DNA of 64,000 nucleotides from assembly GCF_009911265.1 (NCBI RefSeq), contig NZ_QXXA01000011.1, forward strand, positions 1 to 64,000, given 5' to 3'. Below the pieces are notes generated by a model. The model was not told where the DNA came from and searched no databases. It worked only from the letters and a program-made list of their open reading frames with translations. This document shows positions 63,148-64,000 of the stretch, in pieces (positions within the stretch are counted from its first letter, which is position 1; each line of letters starts with the position of its first letter). Source of the DNA: Senegalia massiliensis (lineage in GTDB: Bacteria; Bacillota; Clostridia; Tissierellales; SIT17). The translations under genes and the position numbers were made by a program.

Positions 63148-64000
63148 TTACTTTTTCTCTTTTTTGCTTATTATTTTTAAATATTTCATTGCTGGTCCTT
63201 CTATTACTTCTCCTTTAGCATTAAAACGAGAACCATGACATTTACAATCCCATGTTTTGTCTCCATCATTCCATCCAAGGTTGCACCCTAAATGAGTACA
63301 TGATAAATCTAAATGATAAATTTCTCCATTACTATCTTTAAACACACCAATTTTTTTATCATCTTTTTCATAAGTAAGTGCCTCTTATTTTTCTAAATCA
63401 TCAATTTTTTCTTTAGAAGTAGAGCTACTTGGCTTTTCTTTAGATTTCTCTTGTTGAATCTCTTCTATTTCTGGTATTTCCCTATGAGGATTGAATAATT
63501 CTTTATATGGATTGTCTTTCTCTTCAATAGTATCTGCTAAAATTTTTCCGCTTATTGCTGAATTAGCTAATCCCCATTTACTAAGTCCTGTTACTACATA
63601 TACGTTTTTTCTATTAGGATCACTAAGTCCTACAAAAGGCATTCTGTCTTTTGTTAAGTAATCATGGGAAGAAAAATATGATATAACATCTTTAACTCCA
63701 AAAGTTTCTTTTGCAAAATCCACTATAGATTTATATCTTTCGAAATCAGAAGTTCCTGTCCCAAGAGTATGACTTTCTCCACCAACTAACATATATTTTT
63801 TACCTTCTACATCTACTGAACGAAATGTCCTTCTTGGATCATCGTGGCTAATATACATGCCACCTGGATATTCATCATCTAATTCATATATAGTAGCAAG
63901 AGACATTTCTGGATCCATATTAGTATAGTATTTATCTGGATCATCCACTGGATAATGTGATGCACATATAGCTTTTTTACAATTTATAGTTTTACCTGTT
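63148..64000 (-). pseudogene. FAD-dependent oxidoreductase with C-terminal Rieske domain, split by an in-frame TAA (partial)
   Basis: The frame is open from the window end (ICASHYPVDDPDKYY onward, the DAO-type oxidoreductase) to a TAA at 63387-63385 after SKEKIDDLEK. After this stop the same frame continues without a gap: [20 protein letters not shown], then [26 protein letters not shown], a Rieske 2Fe-2S site (CxH and CxxH), ending at 63148. B. subtilis YhfW has this two-domain order. A nonsense change is the simplest reading; a GTG at 63345 could restart the Rieske part, but no strong ribosome binding site precedes it. Confidence 0.8.

Overview
The window is very AT-rich chromosomal DNA from a low-GC Gram-positive anaerobe, most likely a spore-forming member of the Clostridia or Tissierellia. 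Support for this: the gerM-rph-rdgB-yfcE and pcrA-ligA-gatC-gatA-gatB gene orders, a GerM sporulation lipoprotein, GatCAB instead of a glutaminyl-tRNA synthetase route, AGGAGG-type ribosome binding sites, SigA-type promoters, lipoprotein-anchored solute-binding proteins, CodY-like boxes and a Firmicute-type purine riboswitch. I do not assign a species.

Layout. 1-4348 is the integrase end of an integrative element (prophage or ICE) abutting the 3' end of a tRNA-Arg gene; its other end lies outside the window. It carries an HD-type protein, hypothetical and HTH genes, an excisionase-like protein, a divergent Cro/CI-like switch, an ImmA-type protease and a tyrosine integrase. Three tRNA-Arg genes (UCG, UCU, UCU) follow under one promoter. 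4720-9312 holds yfcE, rdgB, rph, gerM, a PurM-like protein and a possible ADP-ribosyltransferase-fold protein. 9617-17730 is an oligopeptide permease locus (oppBCDF plus two near-duplicate oppA genes) with CodY-like boxes. 18183-26256 is gatB, gatA, gatC, ligA and pcrA; pcrA is interrupted by an in-frame 207-residue intein inside helicase motif III.

26394-37612 holds acetyltransferases, a heterodimeric ABC exporter, small membrane proteins, a sodium:solute symporter and a metal cluster (CopB-type ATPase, two SHOCT proteins, a DUF302 protein). 37768-43167 is a second, complete oppABCDF-type operon. 43396-47265 has a SWIM/SNF2 helicase, a DUF1232 protein and a 48-residue protein. 47322-48864 is a purine permease with a guanine-class riboswitch. 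49040-50660 is an ECF substrate-binding subunit, a nucleoside-kinase-like protein and a PadR regulator. 51580-56652 contains a formimidoylglutamase-like protein, a small alarmone synthetase and a GntR-controlled ABC-2 system. 56702-61871 contains small redox, stress, rhomboid and SfsA genes.

The last 13 kb contains four interrupted genes: a DUF488 gene, an XRE regulator beside DUF2975, homoserine dehydrogenase (each frameshifted) and an FAD oxidoreductase-Rieske fusion (in-frame TAA). They are real pseudogenes or assembly errors. The strongest unusual signal is the PcrA intein. Next are three orphan, near-perfect Shine-Dalgarno motifs placed 57-67 nt upstream of transporter operons, and the CodY-like boxes at the opp units. 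I saw no rRNA genes, insertion sequences or CRISPR arrays.
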